Shown: positions 14,988 to 23,629, counted from the first letter of the stretch. The stretch: DNA of 64,000 nt from Longispora fulva (GCF_015751905.1 NZ_JADOUF010000001.1:1178001-1242000), one strand, 5' to 3'. Notes: generated from the sequence alone by a model not told the origin. A program made the numbers and translations.

Positions 14988-17480
14988 TCACAGGCCCAGG
15001 GGCGTGACCGCCGCGGCCGACGTCCACGGCCCCCGGTTGCCCGCCTCGGTGAGCGCCCGGAACCGCACGTACCGCCCGTTCACCGCCGTGGCGAACGTGA
15101 CCGTCTTCGCGGCGGCCGTGTCCGGGAACGTGCCGGTGGCCGCGACCGTCCACGTGGTCCCGTCGACGCTGGTCGCGATCTCGTACTGGCCGACCCGGCC
15201 GTTGGAGCCGCCGTCCTGCCGCGGGGTGTAGGTCAGCCCGGTCAGCGACTTCGACGCCCCGGCGTCCAGCTGCAGCTCGTGCGGCAGGGGAGCCGTCGCC
15301 GACGACCACTGGGTGTGCCAGATCGTGGCGGGGTTGCCGTCGACGGCGTTGACCGCAGCGCCGTTCTCGCCCACGGTCTCCTGGCTGTCGAAGTAGGTCA
15401 CGGTCACCGGGAGCGGCCCGGGGACCGGGGTCGCCGTGCCGAACGCCGGGTCGGAGGTCGACGGCGCGCCGGTCTCCATGTGGCCGGCGAACCGGCGGAG
15501 GAATCCGTCGGTGGTGTTCGCGGTCGCGGTCAGGTCGTACCAGTTGCTGGCCGGCGCGACGTTCCACGAGTCGGTGACCGTGGCCCCGGCCGCGACGGCG
15601 TAGTTCCACGGCCCGTCGGTGCGGTACCGGTTGGCCTTCACGGTGACCGTGCACGCCTTGGTGCCCGAGTTCTTCATGTCCAGGTAGACCTTGCCCTCGG
15701 TGGGCGCGTAGCGCAGGGTCACCTCCGGGTTGGCGTTGCCGCTGGTGGTGGCCGTGACCCGGTTGCCGGCGAACTGGCGCAGGAACCCGTTCGGGCCGAT
15801 CGCGGTCACGTCGTAGGAGCCGGTCGGGGTGCCGGCCGCGATGTAGTCCGACAGCGTCTTGCCGGCCTCCACCGTGTACCGCCACGGCCCGTCGGTGCGG
15901 AACTGGTTGGCGTACAGGGTGAAGTGCGCCCCGGACGTGCCCGTGTTGGCGAAGTCGATCCAGAACTTGTCGGACGCGACCCGCCCGTTCGCCGCGAGCG
16001 TGTACGGCAGCGCCCGGGCCGGCCGGGTGCCCGACTCCTGTGCCGGCAACGCCTGCGCGGCCGGCACCCCGGGCGCGGGCAGCGTCGAGCACTGGGTGTC
16101 GGCCCCCGACGGGTACCCGGTGGTCGACGGCAGCGACGGCCATGTGGTGTTCGGGTTGGCGAAATCGAACGCGCTGGTCAGGTCACCGGTGACGCTGCGG
16201 CGCCACGCGGAGATGTTCGGCTCGGCCACCCCGAACCGCTTCTCGAGGAACCGGAGCACCGACGTGTGGTCGAACACCTCCGAGCACACCCAGCCGCCCC
16301 GCGACCAGGGCGAGACCAGGATCATCGGCACCCGGAAGCCCAGGCCGATCGGGCTGCCCGAGTTGATCTCGCCCGTGGTGGACACGGTCGACAGCCCGTT
16401 GGACGAGGACGTCGCGGGCACCGGCGGCGGCACGTGGTCGTAGAAGCCGCCGTTCTCGTCGTAGTTGAGGATGAAGACCGTCTTGTCGTACACGGCCGGG
16501 TTCGCCGCGAGCTTGGCCAGCAGCCGCGCGGTCAGGTCCTCGCCGTAGGCCGGCTTGTAGTTGGCGTGTTCGGAAAGGTTGGCCGGGGCGATGATCCAGG
16601 AGACCTGGGGGAGGGTGCCGGCGGCCACGTCGTCGCCGAACGCCTTGACGAAGTCGGCCTGCTTGGCCAGCCCCTTCGTGTACAGCGCGCTGGACGTCGA
16701 GGCGTTCTTGAAGTTCTTGAACCACGCGAAGGCGTTGTCGTCGAAGTTGTCGTTCTCCTGGTACACCTTCCAGCTGACCCCGGCCGCCTCCAGCCGCTCG
16801 GCGTAGGTGGTCCAGGTGAATCCGGCCGCCGGCTCGGTGTTGTCCAGCACGGCGGACTGGCCGACGGACAGCCCGTTGGAGCCGGTGAACAGGTGCAGCC
16901 GGTTCGGGTTGGTCTGGGTGAACGTGGACTGGAAGTTGTGGTCGCAGATCGTGAACGCGTCGGCGAGGGAGTAGTAGAACGGCAGGTCCGCGCGGGTGAA
17001 CGTGCCCATGCCCAGCCCCGGGGTGCGCGCGGTGTTCCACGCGTCGTACTTGCCGTTGTTGTAGATCGCGATGTCGGTGGAGTAGTTCATCGCCGGGGCG
17101 TTCGCGCAGATCGCCGACGTGGTGCCGGTGTTCATCCGGAACGGCAGGATGTACCCGTCGGGGTTGGACGGGTACGGCTGGTGGAACACCGACTTCCCGC
17201 TGGGCAGCCGGATCGCCGTCGGGTCGGCGAAGCCGCGCACGCCGCGCATCGTGCCGTAGTAGTGGTCGAAGGCCCGGTTCTCCTGCATGAAGATGACGAC
17301 GTGCTCGACGTCGGCGATCGTGCCGGTGGCCGCCGCCGCGGCCTCGGCGGGCGCGGCGGTGACCGCGTCGGCGACGCCGATCCCGGGCAGCGCGGTGGCC
17401 GCCGCGACGCCGGCCGCCCCCGCCGTCATGCCGAGGACGCGCCGACGACTGACCGTCGACTGGGGGTTGTGTTCTTCCAC
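14988..17480 (-). CDS. Tat-exported phosphocholine-specific-type phospholipase C with C-terminal carbohydrate-binding-like domain
   Basis: An 830-residue exported enzyme. Tat signal VSRRRVLGMTAGAAGVAAAT; phosphoesterase domain (about 55-440) with VEHVVIFMQENRAFDHYYGT, HNFQSTFTQTNPNRL, ILNYDENGGFYDHVPPP and the metal-site VFDHTSVLRFLEKRF. Two bacterial phospholipase C C-terminal domains follow (each with YANQFRTDGPW- or KANRYRTDGPW-type motif), then an F5/8 type C-like domain (about 690-830; ETVGENGAAVNAVDGNPATI). Family members hydrolyse phosphatidylcholine or sphingomyelin outside the cell. GTG at 17480 follows GGGAGG. The added F5/8-like module probably targets the enzyme to a surface. A strong terminator ends the transcript. 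Confidence 0.9.
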   Translation of the reverse strand: MEEHNPQSTVSRRRVLGMTAGAAGVAAATALPGIGVADAVTAAPAEAAAAATGTIADVEHVVIFMQENRAFDHYYGTMRGVRGFADPTAIRLPSGKSVFHQPYPSNPDGYILPFRMNTGTTSAICANAPAMNYSTDIAIYNNGKYDAWNTARTPGLGMGTFTRADLPFYYSLADAFTICDHNFQSTFTQTNPNRLHLFTGSNGLSVGQSAVLDNTEPAAGFTWTTYAERLEAAGVSWKVYQENDNFDDNAFAWFKNFKNASTSSALYTKGLAKQADFVKAFGDDVAAGTLPQVSWIIAPANLSEHANYKPAYGEDLTARLLAKLAANPAVYDKTVFILNYDENGGFYDHVPPPVPATSSSNGLSTVSTTGEINSGSPIGLGFRVPMILVSPWSRGGWVCSEVFDHTSVLRFLEKRFGVAEPNISAWRRSVTGDLTSAFDFANPNTTWPSLPSTTGYPSGADTQCSTLPAPGVPAAQALPAQESGTRPARALPYTLAANGRVASDKFWIDFANTGTSGAHFTLYANQFRTDGPWRYTVEAGKTLSDYIAAGTPTGSYDVTAIGPNGFLRQFAGNRVTATTSGNANPEVTLRYAPTEGKVYLDMKNSGTKACTVTVKANRYRTDGPWNYAVAAGATVTDSWNVAPASNWYDLTATANTTDGFLRRFAGHMETGAPSTSDPAFGTATPVPGPLPVTVTYFDSQETVGENGAAVNAVDGNPATIWHTQWSSATAPLPHELQLDAGASKSLTGLTYTPRQDGGSNGRVGQYEIATSVDGTTWTVAATGTFPDTAAAKTVTFATAVNGRYVRFRALTEAGNRGPWTSAAAVTPLGL

Positions 17481-17520
17481 GGTTGCCTCCCGGATGTACC
17501 GCTGGCTGGTCGCCCGGAAT

Positions 17521-17632
17521 TAGACAGTCCCCTATGGTTACGTGTCTATAGAAGGCTGATGAACGGCAGAAGCGCGCACATTCGCGCACAAGATCGCGCA
17601 GGATCTGCTATTGGTTCAGACCATTCGCGCAC
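17521..17632 (-). promoter_or_regulatory. Repeat-containing control region upstream of phospholipase C
   Basis: Contains an inverted repeat TAGACA (17521-17526) / TGTCTA (17543-17548), and an exact direct repeat CATTCGCGCAC at 17579-17589 and 17622-17632 (43 bases apart), with further GCGCA copies between. These are candidate operator sites for the phospholipase gene that starts at 17480. No regulator can be assigned. Confidence 0.4.
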
Positions 17633-17777
17633 TCGCGTGCTAGGTGTGTGACCGGAGTCACGGCTCCATCGTGGTCGGTCGGATCGTGCCCCGCCGGATC
17701 CTTTGCCCCGGGTTCGCCCGGTCGGGGTGACGTGAATCCGACCGTCGCGGCACGGAACCTGATGTCACGCTGCACTG

Positions 17778-18389
17778 ATGAGAGTCAAGGCCCTGCCCCT
17801 CGCCGGCCTCGTCGCCGCGCTCGCCCTCGTCGCCGCCTGCACCCCCGACGACCCCGCCGCGACCTCCTCGCCCGGTGCCGCCGCGTCGGCAGGAGCCACG
17901 TCGTCGGCCCAGCCGGCCGGTGGCGCGCCCGCCGCCGGCCGCGACCGGTGCCTCACCGGCACGTGGAAGGTCGACGTCGCCGACCTCGCCCAGCAGACCG
18001 CCGCGAAGGTCGGCCACGGCGCGACCGGCACCGGCACGGGCTCGATCACCCTGGTGTTCGGCCCGGCGATGACCATCACGTACGCCAACGTGATCGCCAT
18101 CAACACCACGCTCAGCGCGGGCCTGTCGATGACGAACACGAACACGTTCACCGGCGCGGCGACGAGCACCGACTGGGTGGCCAGGGACGGCAAGCTCGGC
18201 GGCACCATGCCGACCAACACCGTGACCAGCAAGATCGTCACCACGATCAACGGCCGCGAGAGCCCCACGACCACAACCCCGTTCTCCGGGGTACTGGACA
18301 TGTCCGCCGGGCAGCTCGGCTACACCTGCTCGGGGAGCGCCGCGACGTTCAGCACTCCGATGGTGACGTGGCACCTCACGAAGGCCTGA
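17778..18389 (+). CDS. Lipoprotein of unknown function
   Basis: A 203-residue protein. The signal peptide ends in lipobox LVAAC (Cys21), so it should be lipid-anchored at the outer face of the membrane. A low-complexity Ala/Ser/Gly/Pro linker (about 22-55) leads to a domain starting CLTGTWKVDVADLAQQ and rich in Thr, with repeated beta patterns and VVTWHL-like end strands (MVTWHLTKA). A Cys near the start and one near the end could pair. I do not recognise the domain. It stands between two divergent/convergent genes as a single unit. Confidence 0.7.
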   Translation: MRVKALPLAGLVAALALVAACTPDDPAATSSPGAAASAGATSSAQPAGGAPAAGRDRCLTGTWKVDVADLAQQTAAKVGHGATGTGTGSITLVFGPAMTITYANVIAINTTLSAGLSMTNTNTFTGAATSTDWVARDGKLGGTMPTNTVTSKIVTTINGRESPTTTTPFSGVLDMSAGQLGYTCSGSAATFSTPMVTWHLTKA

Positions 18390-18429
18390 GGACGAGGCCG
18401 GGGCGAAGCGTTCTCGATGTTCAGAGGGC

Positions 18430-19317
18430 TCAGGCGTCCGCCCGGTCCAGCTCCCGTTCCGCCTCGGCCACGGCCAACTCCGCCTCGATCTCCGTGATGG
18501 AGATCCGCAGCGCGGCGAGCCGGTCGGCCAGCAGGGGCGGCCCGGGCGCCGAGACCGGAGCGGGTGCCGGAGCCTGCGCGGGCGGCGCGGGGTCCTCGCT
18601 CTCCGCGAGCTCGATGGTGCGCGCCTCGTCGAGGGAGTTGAGCACCACGCCCAGCAGAATGTTGACCATGAGGAAGCCGGCCAGCAGCACGAAGGACACG
18701 AAGTACAGCACCGTCCACGGGTGAACGGCCATGCCGGCGCGCACCGTGTCGGTCAGGTTGTCGAACACCATCAGGAAGAACAACGTGAGCACGGCGCGGC
18801 CGATCGAGCCGTACTGCTCCGGCAACCGGTCGCCGAACAGCATCCAGCCGAGCATGCCGTACAGGAAAAGCATGATCATGCCCAGCACGAACAGGCTCGC
18901 CGCGCCCGGCAGGCTGCGCCACACCGCCCGGGCCAGGATCCGCATGGTGGGGAAGATCCGGATCACCCGCAGCACCCGGGCGAGCCGGGCCAACCGGAGC
19001 AGGGTCGCGTTCTCCCGGATCCCCGGCGTGAAGGCCAGCAGCACGACGACGAGGTCGAAGACGTTCCACGGGTTGGAGAAGAAGTCCCGCGGCCGGCCGC
19101 CGCAGGCCACGAACCGGATCAGCAACTCGAGCACGAAGAACGTCAGACACGCCGTGTCCAGCACCTCCAGGACCGGGCCGGCGGCGGCGACGGCGGTCTG
19201 GTACGTCTCCACCGCCAGCACGATGGCGTTGAGCACGATGACGGCGGCGCTGACGGTGTGGAACCAGGGGGCCTCGACCGCCTGAGCGCAGACGGCGACG
19301 ATCCGACGGATGAGCAT
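18430..19317 (-). CDS. Voltage-gated-type ion channel (single-domain, six helices) with unusual selectivity filter
   Basis: A 295-residue membrane protein with the NaChBac-like layout: helices S1-S3 to about residue 100; a voltage-sensing S4 with Arg108, 111, 114, 117 and 120 spaced every third residue; S5; pore loop; S6 (about 203-228); and a C-terminal coiled coil (about 262-292) as in tetrameric bacterial sodium channels. The pore helix LTLFFLM aligns with the family, but the filter reads VFDNL (184-188) where sodium channels have TLESW. Selectivity therefore cannot be inferred from the family. GGAAG lies 11 bases before the ATG. Divergent from an AraC regulator. Confidence 0.85.
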   Translation of the reverse strand: MLIRRIVAVCAQAVEAPWFHTVSAAVIVLNAIVLAVETYQTAVAAAGPVLEVLDTACLTFFVLELLIRFVACGGRPRDFFSNPWNVFDLVVVLLAFTPGIRENATLLRLARLARVLRVIRIFPTMRILARAVWRSLPGAASLFVLGMIMLFLYGMLGWMLFGDRLPEQYGSIGRAVLTLFFLMVFDNLTDTVRAGMAVHPWTVLYFVSFVLLAGFLMVNILLGVVLNSLDEARTIELAESEDPAPPAQAPAPAPVSAPGPPLLADRLAALRISITEIEAELAVAEAERELDRADA

Positions 19318-19470
19318 GGCGGAAATCTTCCGATCTTCGGTGTTCGGGCAGAGCTACGGAATACTATGTGATAGTTCGTACCGTTTCACGTTGCCCGCAC
19401 GCGCGTCGCGCCCCGGCCACACGGCACCATGCCGCCCCGGCCGGGCGGCGGGAGGCGGATACTGACCCGC

Positions 19471-20337
19471 ATGCGCCGTGAGCTGCGGGTCGAACGGGGC
19501 GGGTCGGCGGACGCGCGCTGGGAGATGACCGACGGCGCCCCCGGAGCGGGACTGGCCGGCATGGTCCGTACCTACCGCGGCTACGCGGAACGGTCCCCGG
19601 CACCCGTCGCCCGGCGCGAGTTCCCCGAGGCACACGTCCTCCTGGTCGTCGGCTTCGGCGACCCGCTACTGGTGTCGGACGCCGCCGGGGGCCACCGATT
19701 GACCTCGTTCGTGGCCGGCCCCGGTGGGGGTGTCCGGCGTACGGAGCACTCCGGCGTTCAGGACGGCGTGGAGGTGCTGTTGTCGCCCTGGGGTGCATAT
19801 CAGCTGTTGGGCGTGCCGGTGGGGGAGCTCGCCGGCAGGGTGGTCGATCTCGCCGGCGTCCTGGGCCGGGTGGGCGTCGACCTGACCGAACGGCTAGCCG
19901 GAGCCCGAGCCGGAATCCGGGCCTGTGACTGGGAGGGGCGGTTCGCGCTCCTCGACGAGGTGTTCGCCGGTCTGGCCGCGCGCGGCCCCAGCCCCGACCC
20001 GGACCTCGTCCACGCGTACGACCGACTCGCCGGCCGGCACGGCGACCTGGCGATCGGCGAACTCCTCGCGGACACCGGGTGGAGCCGCCGACGGCTCGCT
20101 GACCGGTTCAGGGCCCAGACCGGCCTGACCCCGAAGGCTGCGGCGCGGGTGCTGCGGCTGTCCCGGGCACGGGGCCTGCTCACCGGGTCCGGTGACCGGT
20201 CGCTCGCCTCGGTCGCCGCGGCGTGCGGCTACTACGACCAGGCCCACCTCCACCGGGACTTCCGGGCGCTGGCGGGGTGCACGCCGACGGAGTACCGCGC
20301 GGCCCAGCTGTCCGGCCTGCCGGGCACCGGGGCGTAA
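19471..20337 (+). CDS. AraC family transcriptional regulator
   Basis: A protein of about 288 residues. The C-terminal AraC domain is clear: IGELLADTGWSRRRLADRFRA, then LTPKAAARVLRLSRARGLL, LASVAAACGYYDQAHLHRDF and CTPTEYRA. The N-terminal part (about 170 residues) is the sensor domain seen in the group typified by DUF6597-type AraC regulators. The ATG at 19471 is preferred over the one at 19429 because GGGAGG lies upstream, although at long spacing. An inverted repeat ACTAT-GTG-ATAGT (19363-19375) sits in the divergent region toward the ion channel gene. The next gene, a VOC protein 76 bases downstream, may be its partner. Confidence 0.8.
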   Translation: MRRELRVERGGSADARWEMTDGAPGAGLAGMVRTYRGYAERSPAPVARREFPEAHVLLVVGFGDPLLVSDAAGGHRLTSFVAGPGGGVRRTEHSGVQDGVEVLLSPWGAYQLLGVPVGELAGRVVDLAGVLGRVGVDLTERLAGARAGIRACDWEGRFALLDEVFAGLAARGPSPDPDLVHAYDRLAGRHGDLAIGELLADTGWSRRRLADRFRAQTGLTPKAAARVLRLSRARGLLTGSGDRSLASVAAACGYYDQAHLHRDFRALAGCTPTEYRAAQLSGLPGTGA

Positions 20338-20412
20338 CAAACGTCCAATACGGCCGCCGGACGCGCACCTATCGTCGGCAGGGACAGCGCCACCACCACC
20401 AGGGGAGCGACC

Positions 20413-20757
20413 ATGGGCGGGGAACCAGCCTTCTTCGAGATCGGCGTGCCGGACGCCGGCCGGGCGCGGGACTTCTACGGCCGGCTGCTGCGGTGGACGT
20501 TCCCGCCGCAGGGTGACGGCGGCCAGACGTGGGTCCAGACGCCCACGATCCGCGGCGGGCTGCACGGGGACGACCAGGAGCGCCGGATCGACGTGTTCTT
20601 CGCGGTCGCCGACATCGAGGCGGCCGTGGCCACGGTCCGCGAACTCGGCGGCGAGGCGGACGACCCGCGCCCGGAGGAGCCGGGCTTCGGCCGGTTCGCC
20701 TTCTGCCGGGACGACCAGGGCGTGCGCTTCGGACTGCGACAGCGACCCGCGTCCTGA
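20413..20757 (+). CDS. VOC superfamily protein
   Basis: A 114-residue single-unit VOC protein: AFFEIGVPDAGRARDFYGRLLRW at the start, IDVFFAVADIEAAVATVREL in the middle and FAFCRDDQGVRFGL at the end. AGGGGAG precedes the ATG by 5 bases. Same direction as the AraC regulator 76 bases upstream, so possibly co-transcribed. Function beyond the fold is unknown. Confidence 0.8.
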   Translation: MGGEPAFFEIGVPDAGRARDFYGRLLRWTFPPQGDGGQTWVQTPTIRGGLHGDDQERRIDVFFAVADIEAAVATVRELGGEADDPRPEEPGFGRFAFCRDDQGVRFGLRQRPAS

Positions 20758-20863
20758 CCCGTCGCCGAGCGCCCGGCCCCTCGCCGCCCAGGCGCCTCCT
20801 CGGCGGCCTCCGTGAGTCTCACGGGGCCAGCGGTGGCCGGCAAGGCATCAACCCTTCGTATAG

Positions 20864-20892
20864 TTGACACTGACTAGTCAGGTCTGAATAAT
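20864..20892 (+). promoter_or_regulatory. Near-consensus leaderless promoter with palindromic operator in the spacer
   Basis: TTGACA at 20864-20869, 17-base spacer, AATAAT at 20887-20892. The ATG of the FAD monooxygenase begins 7 bases after the -10, at the expected transcription start, so the mRNA should be leaderless. A perfect 12-bp palindrome CTGACTAGTCAG (20870-20881) fills the spacer, where a bound repressor would block polymerase. A second dyad CCGTGAG-T-CTCACGG lies at 20810-20824. Confidence 0.75.
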
Positions 20893-20898
20893 GGGGTC

Positions 20899-22116
20899 AT
20901 GACACGGACAGCAATCGTGATCGGCGGCGGCATCGCCGGACCGGTCACGGCCATGGCGCTCCAGAAGGCCGGCATCACGGCGACCGTCCACGAGGCGTAC
21001 GAGAACGCGGCCGACGGGGTCGGCGGCGCGCTGAGCATCGCCACCAACGGCCTGCACGCCCTGGGTGTGCTCGACGCCGGCGACGTCGTGCCGGCCGTCG
21101 GCACCCCGATGCGGGCCATGGTCGTGCGTAGCTGGACGGGCAAGACGCTCGCCCGGTTCGGCGGCGGTCCCGGCGAACCGCCGATCGGCCAACTGGTCTG
21201 GCGGCCCGAGCTGTACCGGGCGCTGCACGACGAGGCCGCCCGCCGCGGGATCCGCACCGAGTTCGGCCGGCGGCTCGTCGCCGCGGAGCACGCCGGCGAC
21301 GGGGTCACGGCGCACTTCGCCGACGGCGGCAGCGCGACCGCCGACGTCCTGGTCGGAGCGGACGGCCTGCGGTCCACGGTCCGTTCGCTGATCGATCCGG
21401 ACGCGCCCGGGCCCCGGTACACGGGACTGATCAGCTTCGGCGCGAAGGTCGCCGACACCGGGCTCGCCTCCACCCGCGGCGCGATGCACATGGTGTTCGG
21501 CAGAAGAGCCTTCTTCGGGTACCAGGTGGACGACGACGGCAGCGGCGGCTGGTTCGTCAACCTGCCCCGCACGGTGCCGATGACGCTGGCCGAGTGCCGG
21601 GCGGTCCCGGTCGGGGAGTGGCTGCGGGTGCTGGGCGCGGCGTTCGCCGACGACCGGACCCCGGCTGCGGACCTGATCGGCCGCACCGACCCGGCGGAGC
21701 TGCTGGTCGTCGGCCCGATGGAGGACATCCCGACCGTGCCGAGGTGGAGCCGTGGCCGGATGGTGCTGGTCGGCGACGCCGCGCACCCCACCTCGCCCAG
21801 CTCCGGCCAGGGCGCGTCCCTGGCGATCGAGAGCGCCGTGCAACTCGCCCGGTGCCTGCGCGACCTGCCGCCGGACCGCGCGTTCGCCGCCTACGAGGCG
21901 CTGCGCCGGGCCCGGGTCGAGCGGATCATCGCGATGGCGGCCCGGACCAACGCAGACAAGGCCGCCGGCCCGGTCGCCCGGGTGGTCCGGGATCTCCTGA
22001 TGCCGACGATGATGCGGCTGATGGCCAGGCCGGAGAGGTTGGCCTGGCAGTTCGGCTACGAGATCGACTGGGACGCCCCGGTGCCGGCACCCGGCGAGGT
22101 CCGGGCCCGCCCGTAG
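20899..22116 (+). CDS. FAD-dependent monooxygenase (PHBH/TetX-like)
   Basis: A 405-residue flavoprotein. The Rossmann motif IVIGGGIAGPVTAMALQKAG at the N-terminus, the DG motif VLVGADGLRSTVRS near residue 153, and the GD motif LVGDAAHPTSPSSGQGASLA near 290 place it in the class A aromatic hydroxylase group, which inserts one oxygen from O2 using NAD(P)H. Substrate may be an aromatic compound or an antibiotic, as in TetX. The promoter is near consensus and leaderless with an operator, suggesting tight induction by a repressor encoded elsewhere. Confidence 0.88.
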   Translation: MTRTAIVIGGGIAGPVTAMALQKAGITATVHEAYENAADGVGGALSIATNGLHALGVLDAGDVVPAVGTPMRAMVVRSWTGKTLARFGGGPGEPPIGQLVWRPELYRALHDEAARRGIRTEFGRRLVAAEHAGDGVTAHFADGGSATADVLVGADGLRSTVRSLIDPDAPGPRYTGLISFGAKVADTGLASTRGAMHMVFGRRAFFGYQVDDDGSGGWFVNLPRTVPMTLAECRAVPVGEWLRVLGAAFADDRTPAADLIGRTDPAELLVVGPMEDIPTVPRWSRGRMVLVGDAAHPTSPSSGQGASLAIESAVQLARCLRDLPPDRAFAAYEALRRARVERIIAMAARTNADKAAGPVARVVRDLLMPTMMRLMARPERLAWQFGYEIDWDAPVPAPGEVRARP

Positions 22117-22148
22117 GGGCAGCCGCGCCCGGGGCGGCGTCCGCTTCC

Positions 22149-22208
22149 GGCCGCGCCGGGCCAGGCCGCACCGAGCCGTGCTGCGCCGCACCTGGCCGCG
22201 CCGGGCCA
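22149..22208. repeat. GC-rich direct repeat between genes
   Basis: GGCCGCGCCGGGCCA occurs exactly at 22149-22163 and 22194-22208, with degenerate copies between (GCCGCACC-type units). This is the convergent gap between the FAD monooxygenase and the PPOX gene. It is low-complexity DNA that could fold and act as a terminator. Confidence 0.6.
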
Positions 22209-22247
22209 CGCCAGGCGGGCCGGGCAGCGCCGCACCGTGCCGGGTGG

Positions 22248-23126
22248 TCAGACCGGGGGATTGAAGCGGTGGAACTCGGGGGCCGACCAGCGCAGCGCGC
22301 TGCCCCCGGGCACCTCCACCACCCGCCGGACCCGGAAGTCGACCACCGCCCGCGCGTGCGGCTCCTCCGGCTCCTCCGCCACGGTGGCCGTGCCGGAGAG
22401 GTGCAGGAGCGACCCCGTGTCCCAGTCGGGGAACAACAACCCGGCCGAGGAGTGCACCACCAGGTTGCCGAGGGTCATGAACATGCCGTTGCCGACGTAC
22501 TCCGGCCAGCGCAGATGCCCCGCGTCGAGCACCTGGACGAATCTCGGGAGGCCGCCGCGGTGCGAGGCGTCGGCGTGGCCGTACCCGTCGGAGGTGGCGA
22601 TGAAGAAGGTGTCGGCGCGCGCGACGGCGGCGCTCTGTGAATCGGTCAGTTCGGTGCCCTCGAGGGCGACCCCCGGGGAGGCGGCCACCGGGTGCGGTTC
22701 GCGGCGCTGGATGTACTTCGGACAGTTCGCGACGACCTGGTCGACGGCGATCCGCAGGCCTCGGCCGATCGGCGTGGACCGGCCGTTGACCCGCATCCGA
22801 CGCCGGGTGCCGGGCTCCAGGACGATCGTCCCGACGCCGGCCGGCCGGCCCAGCGCCCCGGCGAGGGGGTCGTCGGGACCGGGGAGGCCGGCGACCCGCA
22901 GGGTCCGCTCGTCAGGGGCGTCCAGGAACCCGGGTCGGCCGGTGAGCATGGTGCTCCACAGCAGGCCGTCGGCGTCCGCGGCGCCCAGGACGATCAGTGG
23001 CTGCGCGCGCAGGAAGTCGCGGGCGACGTCGGGAATCGTGGTCCCGAAGCTGGGCGGGTTCGGTTCCCGTCCGGCCCGGGCGGCCATCCGGGCCTGCACC
23101 ACCCGTTCTCCGTGGTGGTAGCTCAC
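22248..23126 (-). CDS. Pyridoxamine 5'-phosphate oxidase-family (PPOX-like) flavin-binding protein
   Basis: A 292-residue protein with two split-barrel-like segments: FLRAQPLIVLGAADADGLLW, the TIVLEPGTRRRMRVNGR strand pair, CPKYIQRREPHP, then ADTFFIATSDGYGHADASH and NGMFMTLGNLVVHSSAGLLF. These are hallmarks of FMN-binding pyridoxamine-phosphate-oxidase-like proteins that reduce or bind small molecules. GAAGGAG lies 6 bases before the ATG. It follows the VOC gene at 23182 on the same strand, but a hairpin separates them. Confidence 0.8.
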   Translation of the reverse strand: MSYHHGERVVQARMAARAGREPNPPSFGTTIPDVARDFLRAQPLIVLGAADADGLLWSTMLTGRPGFLDAPDERTLRVAGLPGPDDPLAGALGRPAGVGTIVLEPGTRRRMRVNGRSTPIGRGLRIAVDQVVANCPKYIQRREPHPVAASPGVALEGTELTDSQSAAVARADTFFIATSDGYGHADASHRGGLPRFVQVLDAGHLRWPEYVGNGMFMTLGNLVVHSSAGLLFPDWDTGSLLHLSGTATVAEEPEEPHARAVVDFRVRRVVEVPGGSALRWSAPEFHRFNPPV

Positions 23127-23144
23127 CGGTGCTCCTTCGATGGG

Positions 23145-23174
23145 GGCCCGTCCCGCCCCGTAGCGGGACGGGCC
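23145..23174 (-). terminator. Terminator between VOC and PPOX genes
   Basis: Perfect 12-bp stem (23145-23156 with 23163-23174), 6-base loop, 8 bases after the stop of the VOC gene. Confidence 0.75.
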
Positions 23175-23181
23175 GGGGCGG

Positions 23182-23619
23182 CTAGAAGAAGCCGCAGGTC
23201 GGGGCCGCGCCGGTCGGTGCGGCGTGCGGGGTGGGGGCGCTCGGTGCGTACACCTCCAGGCGGATGCCGTCCGGATCGGCGAAGAACACGCCGCCGGACT
23301 GGGATCCCTCCGCGTGCGGCACGACCCCGTCGTGGTGCAGGGTCGCGTCGAGCTCGCGCAGCCGCGCCTCGACGGCCAGCACCTCCTCGACCGACCCGAC
23401 CTGGAACGACAGGTGGTGCAGGCCGGGATGGCCCGGGCCGAACTGGCCTTCGCTCTGCTGCCAGAGGGTGACTGCGGTCGTGCCCTCTGGGCCGAGGAAC
23501 GCCCAGCGCTGGAGGGGGTCCGCGCTCTCCGCGTGCACCTGGAACCCGAAGACCCGCTGGTAGAAGTCCTTGGACCGGTCGAGATCCGTGACGTTGAGCC
23601 CCACGTGCCCTGTCTTCAT
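23182..23619 (-). CDS. VOC superfamily protein (glyoxalase I-like), divergent from CGNR regulator
   Basis: A 145-residue protein: MKTGHVGLNVTDLDRSKDFY, FLGPEGTTAVTLWQQ, GLHHLSFQVGSVEEV and GGVFFADPDGIRLEVYAP. These include the His and Glu positions that bind metal in glyoxalase I and fosfomycin-resistance proteins. The ATG at 23619 is chosen because AGAAGG lies 8 bases upstream. A bidirectional control region with a repeated TAATGGT motif links it to the CGNR regulator, so it is very likely that regulator's target. Confidence 0.85.
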   Translation of the reverse strand: MKTGHVGLNVTDLDRSKDFYQRVFGFQVHAESADPLQRWAFLGPEGTTAVTLWQQSEGQFGPGHPGLHHLSFQVGSVEEVLAVEARLRELDATLHHDGVVPHAEGSQSGGVFFADPDGIRLEVYAPSAPTPHAAPTGAAPTCGFF

Positions 23620-23629
23620 GCCCACCACC

